Below are positions 50,959-61,117 of a stretch of 64,000 nucleotides of DNA, one piece after another; the stretch's first letter is position 1; the number at the start of each line of letters is the position of its first letter. A program made the translations under genes and the position numbers. Source of the DNA: Undibacterium sp. (lineage in GTDB: Bacteria > Pseudomonadota > Gammaproteobacteria > Burkholderiales > Burkholderiaceae_D); NCBI RefSeq assembly GCF_030651495.1, contig NZ_JAUSFI010000072.1, forward strand, positions 36,649-100,648, written 5' to 3'. The notes below the pieces were generated by a model. It had not been told where the DNA came from and did not search any database. It saw nothing but the letters and a program-made list of their open reading frames with translations.

Positions 50959-51900
50959 TCATAAATCGTAAGTATCCTTACCACCCTGTATTACCTGATC
51001 AATTAATTTTCGATTGAGCGTTGGCGTCAGTAATTCAATGAAGGTGTAAATATAGCTGCGCAAATAAGCCCCCCGCCGCACAGCTACACGTGAGACATTC
51101 ATGCCAAACAAATGTCCTACCGAGATGGCGCGCAAATGATGATCACGTTCCGCATCAAATGCCATACCGGCAATAATACCCACTCCCATACCGAGCTCAA
51201 CATAGGTCTTGATGACGTCAGCATCAATCGCTTCGAGCAGCACATCTGGTTTTAAATTACGAATCTCAAATCCATGATCAATTTTACTTCGACCAGCAAA
51301 CGCGGCATCATAAGTTATCAGGGGGTAATGTGCAATTTCTTCCAGCGTGATCAGTTTTAATTTTAACAAGGGATGTTCAGGAGGCACCACCACGACATGC
51401 TCCCATTGATAACACGGCAGGGAAACTAGCCCATCAATACCGGCAATCGCTTCTGTTGCTATCGCCAGATCGGCCTGATCGCGCATCACCATTTCGGCGA
51501 TTTGCTTAGGGTTACCCTGCAACAGCGAGAGCCTGACTTTCGGATATTTTTGCATGAACGCCTGCACTACTTTAGGCAGAATATAGCGTGCTTGCGTATG
51601 CGTAGTAGCGATCGTAAAACTGCCACTATCCTGCGCTGCGTACTCTTTGCCGATCCGTTTTAACCCGTCGATTTCCTGCATGATCAACTCGACCGATTTG
51701 AGTACGGCGCGTCCTGGCTCTGTCAGCCCTCGTATGCGCTTGCCGTGGCGCGCAAAAATATCCACGCCCAACTCTTCTTCAAGCTCAATAATTGCCTTTG
51801 AGACGCCAGGCTGAGAAGTAAACAGCGCCTTGGCAGCCTCGGTCAGGTTAAAATTTTGCCGGACTGCTTCGCGCACAAAGCGCAATTGGTGTAGGTTCAT
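50959..51900 (-). CDS. cysB: CysB-type LysR transcriptional regulator
   Basis: A 313-residue LysR protein. The N-terminal winged helix MNLHQLRFVREAVRQNFNLTEAAKALFTSQPGVSKAI and the effector domain (TTHTQARYILPKVVQAFMQKYP, VVPPEHPLLKL, ITYDAAFAGRSKID) are characteristic of CysB/Cbl. It senses O-acetylserine/N-acetylserine and sulfate status to control cysteine synthesis and sulfur uptake genes, none of which are adjacent. Confidence 0.92.
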   Translation of the reverse strand: MNLHQLRFVREAVRQNFNLTEAAKALFTSQPGVSKAIIELEEELGVDIFARHGKRIRGLTEPGRAVLKSVELIMQEIDGLKRIGKEYAAQDSGSFTIATTHTQARYILPKVVQAFMQKYPKVRLSLLQGNPKQIAEMVMRDQADLAIATEAIAGIDGLVSLPCYQWEHVVVVPPEHPLLKLKLITLEEIAHYPLITYDAAFAGRSKIDHGFEIRNLKPDVLLEAIDADVIKTYVELGMGVGIIAGMAFDAERDHHLRAISVGHLFGMNVSRVAVRRGAYLRSYIYTFIELLTPTLNRKLIDQVIQGGKDTYDL

Positions 51901-52074
51901 GAATTAACTCTAGTGGTCCTGAAATATGACCTCGAAAAACGCGATCTTCTTATGCTTTTGAGTAGAGACAATACCCAATCGATATACATTCAGTAGTATA
52001 TAGAGGCTGTGAGAAGAATTCCACGCTTACAATAGCGTTTACTTTGAACTTCTCTCTTATTTACTTACTTCATT

Positions 52075-54327
52075 ATGCAAACATGGCGCATTTCAATCTT
52101 TTTCCTGATTTCATCTCTAACAGGAACCTGCGCAGCAGAAAGCATCACAAGCAACTCGCAAATCGGTAAAACACCCAAAATTTGCTTAGCATTATCAGGC
52201 GGAGGTGCTCGTGGCTTTGCCCATGTTGGCGTCCTGAAAGTTCTCGAATCCTTACACATACCGGTTGATTGCATTGCAGGTACCAGTATGGGAGCTGTCG
52301 TCGGCGGTCTATACGCAGCAGGATTATCCGCTGCTGAGATTGAGCAACGTCTGGATAAATTAAAATTGAACGATATTGCACTAGATCGAGTAGAGCGACG
52401 GTTACTGCCTCAAGCCGTAAGAGAAGAAGACACCCAATATCCGCTTGGCGCAACACTAGGGTTAAGTGCAAGCGGTGTGCGCCTGCCGACAGGCGTGGTA
52501 CAAGCGACGCAATTTTTAGAATTATTGCATAACTGGACAGCGCATTTGCAACCGGATATCAATTTTGATCAATTACCGATCCCTTTCCGCGCTGTCGCTA
52601 CCGATCTGGAAAACGGAAAAATGGTGGTATTTAGCAAGGGGCCATTACACAAGGCTATCCGTGCCAGCATGGCAGCTCCAGGTGTTTTTGCCCCGGTAGA
52701 AATAGAGGGCCATCTGTTAACTGACGGCGGTCTGGTACGCAACCTGCCGGTTGATATTGCTCGTAGCATGGGGGCAGACATTATCATTGCCGTCAATATT
52801 GGAACGCCTTTATTGCCACGCGATCAACTACGATCCTTACTCAATGTGAGTCAGCAGATGGTCAATATTTTGACGGAACAAAACGTCGAGCTGCAAAAAG
52901 CAGCGTTACGTGCTAATGATATTTTGATCGAACCCGACTTGGGCACTATCAGTTTTATGGATTTTGACCGCTCTGCAGAAGCATCTGTCATTGGAGAAAA
53001 CGCCGCTCTCTCCATGCAAAACAAGTTGATGGCACTAAGCCTGTCTGCAGATAAGTATGCGGCGCACAAAACATCACAGCTTCATCTAGACTTACCCGAT
53101 GTCAAAATCAGTTTTTTAGAAATCATTTCTGATGGGCTCATTCCAGAGACAGATATAAGGCGGCAGATTAATCTTCCTAACGGCAGTAAATATGACGCTG
53201 AAGAAATCAATAAAAAACTCGCCATACTCAATATTTCACGTGAATATGATGGCATCAATCATGAGTTGGTCCAGCGCGATGGAGTATACGGTGTTCGTAT
53301 CTATGCCCATGAACGCAATTGGGGCCCGCATTTCCTAAAATTTGGTCTGGCGCTATCCAGCGGATTTGAAGGCACTGGTGGGTTTCGTCTGCAAGTAGGT
53401 CATCGCCGCCCTTGGCTGACCGATAGCGGACTCGAATGGCGCAACGATGTCGAATTTGGTAATTCAGCCAAGCTGCACACCGAACTACGCCAACCCTTGA
53501 TGGAGCGTGAAGGGATGTATGCAGCGCCCTATGCAGAATGGATAAATAGCACCCGAAATCTTTACACTCAAAACACTCGCCTGGCAGAATACGATTTTCG
53601 GCGCGAACAAATTGGGCTCGATATCGGATTTCCTTTAGGCGAACAAAGTATGCTTGGAGAGGCGCGAGTAGGCATAGTTGCCAATCGCTATAGGGTTCAA
53701 CCAAAACTGGGAGGCATCCTGACAAGCACCATCGATGGCAAGCTGATTTCAACTAGTTTGCCAAGTGCAGAGCTTCAGCAAGTTGGGTTGAAAACGGCCA
53801 TAGTCATCGACCAGCTCAGTGACCCCACCTTTCCTAGATATGGCTACAAATTTGATAGTGATCTGTTTTTTGGCGTGAATAAATCACACGACAATTATCA
53901 AGAATTTGCGATTAATGGCGCATGGGCAGAAAGTATCGCCAGCCATAGTATCAATCTGAAATTGAAAGGCGCGGGTCTATTTCAATCAGGTACAGAAATC
54001 CGCGGGATTGGACCTACGCTAGGGGGATTTCAACAATTATCAGCATATCAACCAGATCAATTTAGCGGCAACTACATGCTCTATGGAAGTCTGACGTATT
54101 TGCTGCGTGCAGTGAAATTTGATCTAGCAGGACAAAGCTTGTTCTTGGGCACAACATTAGAAGCTGGCAATGTGTGGGATAAGGGAAATGATATTTCTTT
54201 GGGATCGGTACGCAAGAGTGCCAGTTTATTTGCTGGTTTCAATAGTTTTATTGGACCTATCTACCTAGGTTTTGCGCTGGGGTCATCTGGTGCACGCAAC
54301 GTATTTTTTCAGCTAGGCCGTCAGTAA
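52075..54327 (+). CDS. Patatin-like phospholipase with C-terminal outer-membrane barrel (PlpD type)
   Basis: A 750-residue protein with a signal peptide (to about residue 22). The patatin domain has the oxyanion loop LALSGGGARGFAHVG, nucleophile elbow GTSMG, and DGG in LLTDGGLVRNLPVD (catalytic dyad Ser-Asp). A POTRA-like region (VKISFLEIISDGLIPETDI) and a surface-antigen type barrel ending in FQLGRQ follow. This is the type Vd autotransporter architecture, which exports a phospholipase to the surface. Confidence 0.93.
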   Translation: MQTWRISIFFLISSLTGTCAAESITSNSQIGKTPKICLALSGGGARGFAHVGVLKVLESLHIPVDCIAGTSMGAVVGGLYAAGLSAAEIEQRLDKLKLNDIALDRVERRLLPQAVREEDTQYPLGATLGLSASGVRLPTGVVQATQFLELLHNWTAHLQPDINFDQLPIPFRAVATDLENGKMVVFSKGPLHKAIRASMAAPGVFAPVEIEGHLLTDGGLVRNLPVDIARSMGADIIIAVNIGTPLLPRDQLRSLLNVSQQMVNILTEQNVELQKAALRANDILIEPDLGTISFMDFDRSAEASVIGENAALSMQNKLMALSLSADKYAAHKTSQLHLDLPDVKISFLEIISDGLIPETDIRRQINLPNGSKYDAEEINKKLAILNISREYDGINHELVQRDGVYGVRIYAHERNWGPHFLKFGLALSSGFEGTGGFRLQVGHRRPWLTDSGLEWRNDVEFGNSAKLHTELRQPLMEREGMYAAPYAEWINSTRNLYTQNTRLAEYDFRREQIGLDIGFPLGEQSMLGEARVGIVANRYRVQPKLGGILTSTIDGKLISTSLPSAELQQVGLKTAIVIDQLSDPTFPRYGYKFDSDLFFGVNKSHDNYQEFAINGAWAESIASHSINLKLKGAGLFQSGTEIRGIGPTLGGFQQLSAYQPDQFSGNYMLYGSLTYLLRAVKFDLAGQSLFLGTTLEAGNVWDKGNDISLGSVRKSASLFAGFNSFIGPIYLGFALGSSGARNVFFQLGRQ

Positions 54328-54338
54328 AAATGTTACGA

Positions 54339-54363
54339 CATCCCGTTTGATTCAGACGGGATG
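54339..54363. terminator. Hairpin after the patatin gene
   Basis: CATCCCGT (54339-54346) pairs with ACGGGATG (54356-54363). There is no T-tract, so termination strength is doubtful; it sits between convergent genes. Confidence 0.45.
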
Positions 54364-54406
54364 CGCAGGCATTGATCTTCCCCCAATACCTAAGGCGAAA
54401 AATTCA

Positions 54407-55396
54407 CTATTTAGTATGGTATTCCACCACGCTTTGATCAATCGCACCAAAAATCGACTTACCCGTTTTATCCAGCATTTCGATGCGTATCGTGTCACCG
54501 AATTGCATAAAAGTCGTGCTTGGTGCCCCATTCGCGATCATTTCCAGTGCCCTTTTTTCTGCAATGCAGCTAAATCCCTTGCCGCTATCTTTATTCGACA
54601 CGGTTCCGGAACCAATGATAGTGCCGGCGCGGGCATGGCGAGTTTTACACAAATGCGTGATCAGTTGAGGGAAAGAAAATACCATATCCACCCCCGCATT
54701 GGGCTGACCGACCAAGACGCCATTCCAAGTCGAACGTAATGGCAAATGCAATTTCCCGTCTCTCCATGCATCGCCCAGTTCATCGGGCGTCACTGCGACA
54801 GGAGAAAAGCTGGAAGCTGGCTTTGACTGAAAGAAACCAAAACCCTTGGCCAATTCTGCCGGTATCAAGTTACGCAGGGAAACGTCATTCACCAGCATCA
54901 ACAAACGGATATATTGTGTTGCATGCTGCACCTTGACACCCATCGGCACATCGCCGGCAATGACCGCAACTTCACTCTCAAAATCAATGCCCCATTCTTC
55001 GGACAGGCATTCAATATCTTCGGTGGGGCCGATAAAATCATCGCTGCCGCCCTGATACATCAAAGGATCATGCCAAAAACTCTCAGGCATCTCAGCCATG
55101 CGTGCCTTGCGGACCAACTCGACATGATTCACATAAGCAGAACCGTCCGCCCATTGAAAAGCACGCGGCAGCGGTGCCATGCATCGCTGCGGATTAAAGT
55201 CGAACGCATTATTCGCCTTACCCGCATTTAATCGTTCATACAACTCACCCAGTTGCGGCGCGATGAAATCCCAGTCGTCTAACGCACGTTGCAATGTCGG
55301 TGCAATGCCGTCCGCAATCTGCGCCGTTTTCAAGTCGCGGGAAACCACCGCCAACTGACCATCACGAGATCCATCTTTAAGGGTGGCAAGTTTCAT
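54407..55396 (-). CDS. Fumarylacetoacetate hydrolase family protein
   Basis: A 329-residue protein with FAH-type motifs: DGSAYVNHVELVRKAR, GPTEDIECLSEEWGIDFESEVAVIAG with the metal-binding acidic residues, PFR-like RNLIPAELAKGFG and SNKDSGKGFSCIAEKR. It catalyses a C-C or C-O hydrolysis in aromatic or related catabolism. No hmgA or maiA genes are nearby, so it may be a fumarylpyruvate or acylpyruvate hydrolase instead. Confidence 0.88.
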   Translation of the reverse strand: MKLATLKDGSRDGQLAVVSRDLKTAQIADGIAPTLQRALDDWDFIAPQLGELYERLNAGKANNAFDFNPQRCMAPLPRAFQWADGSAYVNHVELVRKARMAEMPESFWHDPLMYQGGSDDFIGPTEDIECLSEEWGIDFESEVAVIAGDVPMGVKVQHATQYIRLLMLVNDVSLRNLIPAELAKGFGFFQSKPASSFSPVAVTPDELGDAWRDGKLHLPLRSTWNGVLVGQPNAGVDMVFSFPQLITHLCKTRHARAGTIIGSGTVSNKDSGKGFSCIAEKRALEMIANGAPSTTFMQFGDTIRIEMLDKTGKSIFGAIDQSVVEYHTK

Positions 55397-55742
55397 AAAG
55401 TGTCAATTTTCACAGGTGTTTCCTTTTTTTGGAGGAAACGTTAAAGAGAGATTTGGTATGCAAGGCGGTGATCTTAGGCAAAAAAATACACTACGGTTCA
55501 ATCAAGAAGAAGCCAACATAGGGCAGGCCGCTCACGCAATATCCATGCGGCTTGCAGCCCAGGCAGGCTGGAAAAGCGCATGGATATTGCGTGAGCGGCC
55601 AGTGCTTTTTCTAATCTTGAAAAGAAAATGATGAGGCAAAACTGTATCAATGTGATTTATAAGTTTGGAAAAACTAAGTGCCTTATTTTATAAAACACCA
55701 AGTTCTTCCAATATCAAAAAATTCAAACCTGATGAAATCCAG
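55397..55742. other. Intergenic region containing a dispersed hairpin repeat
   Basis: The 346-bp gap between the FAH-family gene and the DUF1854 gene contains repeat copy 4 and AT-rich sequence near 55620-55740. No gene. Confidence 0.5.
55526..55600. repeat. Dispersed hairpin repeat, copy 4 (best preserved stem)
   Basis: The arms 55526-55549 and 55577-55600 are 24-bp perfect inverted copies, with core CACGCAATATCCATGCG. The central 27 bases are unrelated to the other copies except for GCAGCC/GGCTG. Confidence 0.88.
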
Positions 55743-56210
55743 TTACAAAAAACGATCCAGTATCTTACGACTATGCTTGTCAATCGCGTACATATCGCGA
55801 ATTAAAAACTGGATGCCATGATTGTCAGAAATAAGGATGGATGACGGCCCGATACGGCGCATATCCTCTTCACCTTTAAGTACAAAAGCCGTCTCACCCC
55901 GGTCGGTTTTCACCTGCCAGGTACAAGGAGTCGCGTAACTGCTGACACTCTCTATTTGCTCAATTTCTGGCATAAATTCACGTCCGGCCAGTTCTGCGGC
56001 AATCAAAGCACGGGATGATTCCGGTAAATCTGCCAAGCGATCTATCCAGACGACTTCCTGCCCGTCTTGCAGCACCAATGAAATTCCTTCATCTGGTGAC
56101 TGGATAGGAAAAGCCCTTACTGGACTGACGTTCTCATGCACCTGACCATCGAGCGTTGTCAGTACCAGATGATCAAATGCATTGCGTGCAAGCGTAAAAC
56201 TGGTCGTCAT
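55743..56210 (-). CDS. Cyanophycin metabolism-associated DUF1854 protein
   Basis: A 155-residue protein from ATG 56210. A GGAGGAGAAT ribosome-binding site lies at the end of the upstream ABC gene, whose stop is 1 bp away. The DUF1854 pattern is clear: VSPVRAFPIQSPDEGISLV, REFMPEIEQIESVSSYATPCTW, VKTDRGETAFVLKGEEDMRRIG, LISDNHGIQFLIRDMYAID. It is regularly found next to cyanophycin synthetases. Function unknown; likely works with the ABC exporter it is coupled to. Confidence 0.88.
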   Translation of the reverse strand: MTTSFTLARNAFDHLVLTTLDGQVHENVSPVRAFPIQSPDEGISLVLQDGQEVVWIDRLADLPESSRALIAAELAGREFMPEIEQIESVSSYATPCTWQVKTDRGETAFVLKGEEDMRRIGPSSILISDNHGIQFLIRDMYAIDKHSRKILDRFL

Positions 56211-56211
56211 C

Positions 56212-58467
56212 TTATTCTCCTCCAATATTGGCGTTGCGTGCCTGCGCCTCATATAGGCGGAAGTAGGCGCCTTCGCGTGCCATTAGTTCATCATGACTAC
56301 CTACCTCAACCACTTGCCCTCTATCCAGCACGACCAATCGGTCGGCCTTATGCAACGTAGACAGTCTATGAGCAATCGCAATCGTGGTGCGGCCTTTCAC
56401 CAGATTATCCAACGCCTTTTGAATTTCTTTTTCAGTCTCAGAATCAACCGAAGAAGTTGCCTCGTCCATGATCAAGATGCGCGGGTCAATCAGCAAAGCA
56501 CGCGCAATTGAGATCCGCTGCCGTTCACCGCCTGACAATCCCTGTCCGCGCTCACCAACCATCGAGTCATAGCCTTGTGGCAAACGTAAGATGAACTCGT
56601 GCGCATGCGCAGCGCGCGCCGAAGCGATGATCTGCTCACGACTGGCGTCTGGTTTTCCGTAAGCGATATTCTCGGCGATCGTACCGAAAAACAGGAACGG
56701 CTCTTGCAATACCAGACCGATATTGCGGCGATAATCGGCAACAGGGAAAGACCGAATATCTACCCCGTCCAGCAAAATCGCGCCTTCCGAAACATCGTAA
56801 AAGCGGCAAATCAGATTCACCAGGGTGCTTTTTCCTGAGCCGCTATGTCCAACCAAACCGATCATTTCACCAGGCTTAATACTCAAATTAATGCCGCGAT
56901 TAACTGTACGATTACCATAACGAAAACCGACTTCACGCAAATCAATCTGGCCTTTAACTTCTTTTAAATGAACAGGCTGAGAAGGTTCAGGCACGCTGGA
57001 AACATGGTCGAGAATATCAAAAATACGCTTCGCCGCAGAAGCCGATTTTTGCGTCACCGATACAATACGGCTCATGGAATCAATACGACCATAAAAATTG
57101 CCAATAAACGCGACGGCAGCCACCAGAGAGCCCACCGTAATTTCATTATGCGACACTTGCCAGATACCGAATGCCCACACCACCAGAATTCCAAGATCAG
57201 TCAAAAACGATACCGTTGGAGAAAATAGTGACCATACTTTATTGAGCTTATCGTTGACGGCCAGATTGTGTTTATTCGCTTCACGGAAACGGGTCGCCTC
57301 ACGGTTTTCCTGTGCGAACGCCTTGACTACGCGGATCCCCGGTATCGTATCAGCCAAGACATTCGTGACCTCACCCCAGACCCGGTCAATTTTCTCAAAA
57401 CCGGTACGTAACTTGTCACGGACAAGATGAATCATCCAGGCAATAATCGGCAAGGGTAGCAATGTCACCAAGGCGAGCTTGGTATTAATTTGCAATAAGG
57501 CGACAACGGTCATCAGGAACATCAAGACATCTGTCGCAAAATCAAGCAAATGCAAGGACAAGTACACGCAAATCCGGTCGCTCTCGCTTCCGACGCGCGA
57601 CATCAGGTCACCGGTACGTTTGCCACCAAAATATTCCAGCGAAAGTTTCAATAAATGTTGATAGGTCGTGGTGCGCAAATCGGCGCCAATCCGCTCAGAA
57701 ACCAGCGCGAGAATGTAGGTTTTCCCCCAACTCAGCAACCAGGCGACGACAGCCGATCCCAACAAGCCGCCAATGTATAAGGTCACTAATTGAGGATCGA
57801 CAACTTGACCGTTTTGATAAGGAATCAGCACCTCATCGGTCAGCGGCTTGGTCAGGTAGCGCGGAATCATGTGCGCTGCTGTACCAAGCAACATTAAACT
57901 AAAACCAGCCAACAACTGCCAACGGTAAGGTCGGGCAAAGCGCCACAGCCTAAATAAAGTCCAGGTTGATGGCGGCGTATGAATCACCTTGGTACAGACC
58001 GGACATTCATCCTGATCCGGTTCCAGTATTGCCTTGCAACTTGGGCAAATATTTTGTTCCGCATGCACTACTGGCAAGCCGGTGACGTGGCTTGCCAGTT
58101 GCTCTTTAAATTGGTCTAATAAACGGATAGCCAAAAGATTTTGGCCTAAAGTAAAACGCCAACTGGCCAGACGCCCACTCTCATCCAATAATTCCAAATG
58201 ACCGACCCCGGCATGATCATGATGCTTCAGCTGCAAACCTTTGGCATAGGACCATGCACACCATACTGTGTCGCCCGCTGCCTTGGAAAGCAGACGGTGA
58301 TCAGTCACAACAATCAAGCCTTTCACAAAGTGAAGGCGCGCGTCCAAGTCAACCTCTACCGCAGTTAAAACGTTTTCGCCTTGAGAGAGCTGTTTTTCTA
58401 TTTCAGAATGCCACTTCTCGGGAATAGAAAGAAATGCATTATTAATACTTAATTGTTTGGTTGTCAT
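56212..58467 (-). CDS. Cyanophycin-locus ABC exporter with N-terminal zinc-ribbon extension
   Basis: A 751-residue protein. Residues 1-135 are an extra soluble domain (GLIVVTDHRLLSKAAGD). A zinc ribbon follows: CPSC at 141-144 and CPVC at 155-158. A six-helix ABC exporter domain (about 175-460) and an ATPase domain follow: Walker A GLVGHSGSGKST, signature LSGGERQRISIARAL, Walker B ILIMDEATSSVDSE. The family co-occurs with cyanophycin synthetase genes, so transport of a cyanophycin-related compound is the guess. Divergent from cphA'. Confidence 0.92.
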   Translation of the reverse strand: MTTKQLSINNAFLSIPEKWHSEIEKQLSQGENVLTAVEVDLDARLHFVKGLIVVTDHRLLSKAAGDTVWCAWSYAKGLQLKHHDHAGVGHLELLDESGRLASWRFTLGQNLLAIRLLDQFKEQLASHVTGLPVVHAEQNICPSCKAILEPDQDECPVCTKVIHTPPSTWTLFRLWRFARPYRWQLLAGFSLMLLGTAAHMIPRYLTKPLTDEVLIPYQNGQVVDPQLVTLYIGGLLGSAVVAWLLSWGKTYILALVSERIGADLRTTTYQHLLKLSLEYFGGKRTGDLMSRVGSESDRICVYLSLHLLDFATDVLMFLMTVVALLQINTKLALVTLLPLPIIAWMIHLVRDKLRTGFEKIDRVWGEVTNVLADTIPGIRVVKAFAQENREATRFREANKHNLAVNDKLNKVWSLFSPTVSFLTDLGILVVWAFGIWQVSHNEITVGSLVAAVAFIGNFYGRIDSMSRIVSVTQKSASAAKRIFDILDHVSSVPEPSQPVHLKEVKGQIDLREVGFRYGNRTVNRGINLSIKPGEMIGLVGHSGSGKSTLVNLICRFYDVSEGAILLDGVDIRSFPVADYRRNIGLVLQEPFLFFGTIAENIAYGKPDASREQIIASARAAHAHEFILRLPQGYDSMVGERGQGLSGGERQRISIARALLIDPRILIMDEATSSVDSETEKEIQKALDNLVKGRTTIAIAHRLSTLHKADRLVVLDRGQVVEVGSHDELMAREGAYFRLYEAQARNANIGGE

Positions 58468-58908
58468 TGCAAAACTAACTCCATTTCAAAAACTCGCCCA
58501 CAGTAGGGCATTTTTTGAATTAAGGTAAATGATAGGCTTACTGCTGTATTCAATCCGCACGACATAAAAACAGCGGCAAAAACGACAAGGCATGTGTTAC
58601 GGCATGTCACGGGAGCAGTAATTTACGGTATTCTATCGAAAGAAAAAATTAGACAAAAATCTTGCTTTGAGAAGCACTGCTTTTTTCACATGAATACAAG
58701 TATACCAGCAAGAGTTATAGGCACTTTCTTAAATTAACCGGAAGATTTTTTGAAAACTGTTTTGCGTTGTTTTTTGAATAAGCAGCAAAAAATGCATCGG
58801 CATTGCATCAACAGACTCTCTGAATCGCAACTATAAAAAATCATTTAAACCTTTTATAAAATTTAAGGGCTAGCGCCGCTAACACCTTGCCCTGAAAAAA
58901 TTAAATAC
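58468..58908. other. Divergent promoter region ABC exporter / cphA'
   Basis: A 441-bp gap. AT-rich stretches near 58630-58740 and 58800-58865 likely hold the two promoters. A repeated GGCATGT occurs twice around 58590-58605. No RNA gene or ORF was found. Confidence 0.45.
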
Positions 58909-61089
58909 ATGACAACGAAGAAGAAAAACATAGAATTTCTCCGGGTAACTCATTTACGCGGACCAAATATCTGGACCTATCGCCCGGTGATTGAAGTCTG
59001 GCTAGATATCGGCGAGTTAGAAAATTTTCCATCGAATACCATACCGGGATTTTATGAACGCTTGATCGCCGTACTGCCAGGCATGATGGAACATCGTTGC
59101 GGTGTAGGTGAGCATGGCGGTTTTTTTGAGCGTGTGCGTGAAGGCACTTGGGCCGGGCATATCTTGGAACATGTCGTCCTTGAATTGCAAAATTTAGCCG
59201 GCATGCGTACCGGTTTTGGTCAGACTCGCTCAACTAACGTGGCGGGCGTGTATAAAATGGCATTTCGCACGCGTCAGGAACAAGTTGGTCGTGCGGCCTT
59301 GCACGCCGGACGCGATTTATTAATGGCCTTGATTGAAGATCAACCTTTTGATCTGGCCAGTAAAGTCGCGGAACTCCATGAGTTGGTTGACGATCTTTGC
59401 CTCGGACCCAGCACGGCGCATATCGTCGATGCCGCAACTGAACGTCAGATTCCATTCATACGCTTAAACGAAGGCAATCTGGTTCAACTTGGACACAGTG
59501 CGGCACAGCGTCGTATCTGGACCGCAGAAACTGATCGCACTAGCGCGATTGCAGAAAGTATTGCCAGCGATAAGGATCTCACCAAATCGCTATTGCAATC
59601 TTGTGGCGTTCCTGTACCAGAAGGTACGCTGGTCAAAAGTGCCGAAGAAGCCTGGGAAGAAGCGCAAGATATTGGCCTGCCGGTCGTCGTCAAACCTTAC
59701 GATGGCAATCATGGTCGCGGCGTATCACTAAATCTGGTGACAGAGGCGGACGTAGTCGCAGCTTACCATCTGGCCGCCCGTAAAGGCGAGAGTAAGAGCG
59801 TGATTGTTGAGCGCTACATCACTGGTAACGAACATCGATTGTTAGTAGTAGGAAAACATGTCATCGCGGCGGCTAAAGGTGAAGCGTTGTGGGTAGTCGG
59901 CAATGGAAAATCTAACATCATAGAGTTGGTCGATGATCAAATTAACATCGACCCCCGTCGTGGCACTGGTGAAGATTCACCCTTGAACGCAATCGCTCCG
60001 CAGCATGGCGCTGAAGTGATTCTTGAACTGGAGCGTCAGGGACTAACTGCCTACTCAATCCCGCCGGATGGTCAAAAAATACTCATACAACCGAATGGCA
60101 ATGTCGCCTTTGATGTAACTGACGAAGTACACCCAGAAGTGGCCCGTGCTGCGGCACTGGCAGCGCGCATTGTCGGTCTGGATATCGCCGGTATTGATCT
60201 GGTCGCGGAAGATATTTCTCGCCCACTGGAAGAGCAGCGTGGCGCCATTATCGAAGTCAACGCCAGCCCTGGATTATTAGCCCATTTAAAACCGGCAGAA
60301 GGCAAACCCCGCCCGGTTGGCACTGCGATTATTGCGCATCTGTTTGCCCCTGAAGAAAGTGGCCGCATCCCGCTTATAGGTGTCGCGGGCACCCACGGCA
60401 CCAGTCTGATTGCACGCCTGATCGCCTGCATCATCGGCATTACCGGCAAACATACCGGCGTGGCGTGTAGTCAAGGTTTGTATCTGGATCAGCGTCAGGT
60501 GGTTAACGCCAATAGCGCCAATTGGGATATAGGACAACGTCTGTTACTGAATCGTTCGGTGCAAGCCGCGGTATTTGAAACCAATGCGCGCATGATACTC
60601 ACGGATGGTCTAGCCTATGACAAATGTGCGATCGGTGTCGTCACTGACATGGATGGTCATGCGGACCTGGGGGAGTTTTATGTCAACGATGCCGATCAGA
60701 TGTTCAAGATTATGCGCACGCAAGTCGATGTCGTGCTGCCGCATGGCACCGCCGTACTCAATGCCGGAGATCCACAGGTAGTTGAACTGGCTGAATTATG
60801 CGACGGCAAAGTGATGTTTTACGGCCTCGATGCCAATCTGCCAGCGATAGTGCAACATCGTAGCAAAGGTGAACGCGTGGTGTTTTTGCGTGACAATAGT
60901 ATCGTTCTTGCGAGCGGTGCCGAAGAAATGGCCTTACTACCCCTGTCGTCACTCAAACCCACTAAAGCAGAACAACCGGAAAGCATCATGGCTGCGGTGG
61001 CCGCTGCCTGGGCGCTGGACATGTCGGCAGAATTAATCGGTGCCGGACTGAGAACATTTGACTCGAATCCAAAGAAAACGAGTTATTAA
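58909..61089 (+). CDS. cphA': Cyanophycin synthetase-like protein CphA' (second, truncated copy)
   Basis: A 726-residue protein. It has the N-terminal CphA domain (RVTHLRGPNIWTYRPVIEVWLD) and an intact-looking ATP-grasp domain (KPYDGNHGRGVSLN, EVNASPGLLAHLKPAEGK). The Mur-ligase-like region carries GVAGTHGTSLIARL instead of the functional GTNGKTT loop (positions 494-499), so the nucleotide-binding Lys and Thr are lost. The protein stops before the Mur-ligase C-terminal domain present in the next gene. It is the partner copy of the cphA'-cphA pair known from Cupriavidus/Ralstonia. It probably works with CphA rather than alone. The second Mur site cannot be active. Confidence 0.88.
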   Translation: MTTKKKNIEFLRVTHLRGPNIWTYRPVIEVWLDIGELENFPSNTIPGFYERLIAVLPGMMEHRCGVGEHGGFFERVREGTWAGHILEHVVLELQNLAGMRTGFGQTRSTNVAGVYKMAFRTRQEQVGRAALHAGRDLLMALIEDQPFDLASKVAELHELVDDLCLGPSTAHIVDAATERQIPFIRLNEGNLVQLGHSAAQRRIWTAETDRTSAIAESIASDKDLTKSLLQSCGVPVPEGTLVKSAEEAWEEAQDIGLPVVVKPYDGNHGRGVSLNLVTEADVVAAYHLAARKGESKSVIVERYITGNEHRLLVVGKHVIAAAKGEALWVVGNGKSNIIELVDDQINIDPRRGTGEDSPLNAIAPQHGAEVILELERQGLTAYSIPPDGQKILIQPNGNVAFDVTDEVHPEVARAAALAARIVGLDIAGIDLVAEDISRPLEEQRGAIIEVNASPGLLAHLKPAEGKPRPVGTAIIAHLFAPEESGRIPLIGVAGTHGTSLIARLIACIIGITGKHTGVACSQGLYLDQRQVVNANSANWDIGQRLLLNRSVQAAVFETNARMILTDGLAYDKCAIGVVTDMDGHADLGEFYVNDADQMFKIMRTQVDVVLPHGTAVLNAGDPQVVELAELCDGKVMFYGLDANLPAIVQHRSKGERVVFLRDNSIVLASGAEEMALLPLSSLKPTKAEQPESIMAAVAAAWALDMSAELIGAGLRTFDSNPKKTSY

Positions 61090-61117
61090 TACTTGAAGAT
61101 GGACGCAAAAACGCTGC

